A stretch of DNA of 64,000 bases, taken from positions 144,562-208,561 of the forward strand of contig NZ_BONY01000007.1 in assembly GCF_016862955.1 (NCBI RefSeq). Reading direction: 5' to 3'. The position numbers and the translations under genes were made by a program. Shown here in pieces: positions 63,641 to 64,000 of this stretch (its first letter is position 1; every line of letters begins with the position of its first letter). This DNA comes from Rhizocola hellebori. GTDB lineage: Bacteria; Actinomycetota; Actinomycetes; Mycobacteriales; Micromonosporaceae. The notes beneath the pieces were generated by a model, which was not told the origin of the DNA, did no database searches, and was given only the letters and a program-made list of their open reading frames with translations.

Positions 63641-63662
63641 TTATCGACTAGCCGACTGGATA
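63641..63662. promoter_or_regulatory. Operator-like repeat before PrsW gene
   Basis: TTATCGA-CTAG-CCGACTG, then a second half-site ACTGGATA as in the tandem site at 27905-27934; TAGCCGACTGGATA is identical in both. 40 bases upstream of the start at 63600. Confidence 0.55.
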
Positions 63663-64000
63663 TTGCCCGTGAGCTCGTAAACGCTCAAGACATTGGCGGA
63701 TATGGTGCGGTCCGTTGGGCGCGTTCGGTGGCGAATGCGCCGTAGCCGAAACGCGCCGTTGTCGGCCTTGCTAACAAAGTTGACCAGCGTGTTGAGGGAG
63801 TTCCAACCTCAGCCGGTCCACCGACCTGCTTTGGCGGATATTGCTTGACTAAGTTTCGTTCGACCGGCTGCGTAGCACGGGATTCGTCCGGGTTGAGCCC
63901 GCTGGCGGATGGCAGGCCGACACACTATTGGCCGACAGCAATGAATCCCCACCGATGGACAAGCCACTCCTCACCGGCCATCGTCGCCAAGCATGACTTC
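63663..64000. other. Right-edge region, no supported gene
   Basis: No open frame with coding character in the last 340 bases, and no recognisable insertion sequence end. Confidence 0.4.

Noticed and set aside
1..64000. tRNA, rRNA, CRISPR arrays, riboswitches, insertion sequences
   Set aside because: None could be supported by eye. A cobalamin riboswitch before the corrinoid operon was considered, but the 42178-42384 region shows no clear B12-box; a covariance-model search would settle this.

Overview
The window is high-GC DNA with the gene style of an actinomycete. Genes are long and tightly packed, many starts overlap the previous stop (ATGA), GTG starts are common, and there is a SARP regulator, an MbtH-like protein and an ArsR-type metal regulator of the CmtR kind. 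No rRNA, tRNA, CRISPR array or intact transposase was seen, so genus cannot be fixed.

Bases 1-26600 hold a nonribosomal peptide cluster that resembles the bleomycin family. One co-directional, mostly overlapping operon runs from before base 1 to 21886. It contains a BlmIV-like line (A-T-Cy-A-T-Cy, first module cut by the window edge), a BlmIII-like dead A-T-oxidase (together a bithiazole former), a SyrP/TauD hydroxylase, a condensation-like protein without its catalytic motif, an extended MbtH-like protein, a heptosyltransferase-like GT9, two carrier proteins, an Asp/Asn-hydroxylase-like enzyme, a GNAT-ankyrin fusion, an HldE-like sugar kinase/nucleotidyltransferase, an A-T-C NRPS and a C39-peptidase ABC exporter. 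A second block (21.9-26.6 kb) holds an inositol/glucose-dehydrogenase-like oxidoreductase, a C-T NRPS whose carrier Ser is Thr, and an aminotransferase.

Bases 27100-50900 are a mercury and organomercury region. It has mercuric reductase MerA, two organomercurial lyases MerB with full catalytic residues, two CmtR-like ArsR regulators, a GntR regulator, a small Cys-pair membrane protein, three DUF169 proteins and several paralogous exported or membrane proteins of unknown function. In its centre is a minus-strand operon (42177-37239) encoding a Cys-rich membrane protein, a SAM methyltransferase, a one-piece HgcA-HgcB-like corrinoid/ferredoxin membrane protein, a P1B ATPase and a DUF169 protein. 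HgcA and HgcB are the mercury methylation proteins of anaerobes. Finding a fused relative beside merA and merB in an actinomycete is the most striking feature here.

Bases 50900-61000 hold a SARP-headed set: CoA transferase, acyl-CoA ligase, HMA metallochaperone and a ferredoxin-acyl-CoA dehydrogenase fusion on the plus strand; a metal ABC importer, MFS transporter and GH88-like hydrolase on the minus strand. Bases 61000-64000 hold a decayed gene fragment and a PrsW-type membrane protease.

An inverted repeat close to TATCCGG-NTAR-CCGGATA recurs in front of merA, the merB1/DUF169 pair, the Cys-pair membrane protein, one arsR, the SARP gene, the PrsW gene and the NRPS-cluster aminotransferase. 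This suggests that one metal-responsive regulon covers both the resistance genes and part of the biosynthetic genes. That link is inference; the repeats themselves are seen directly.
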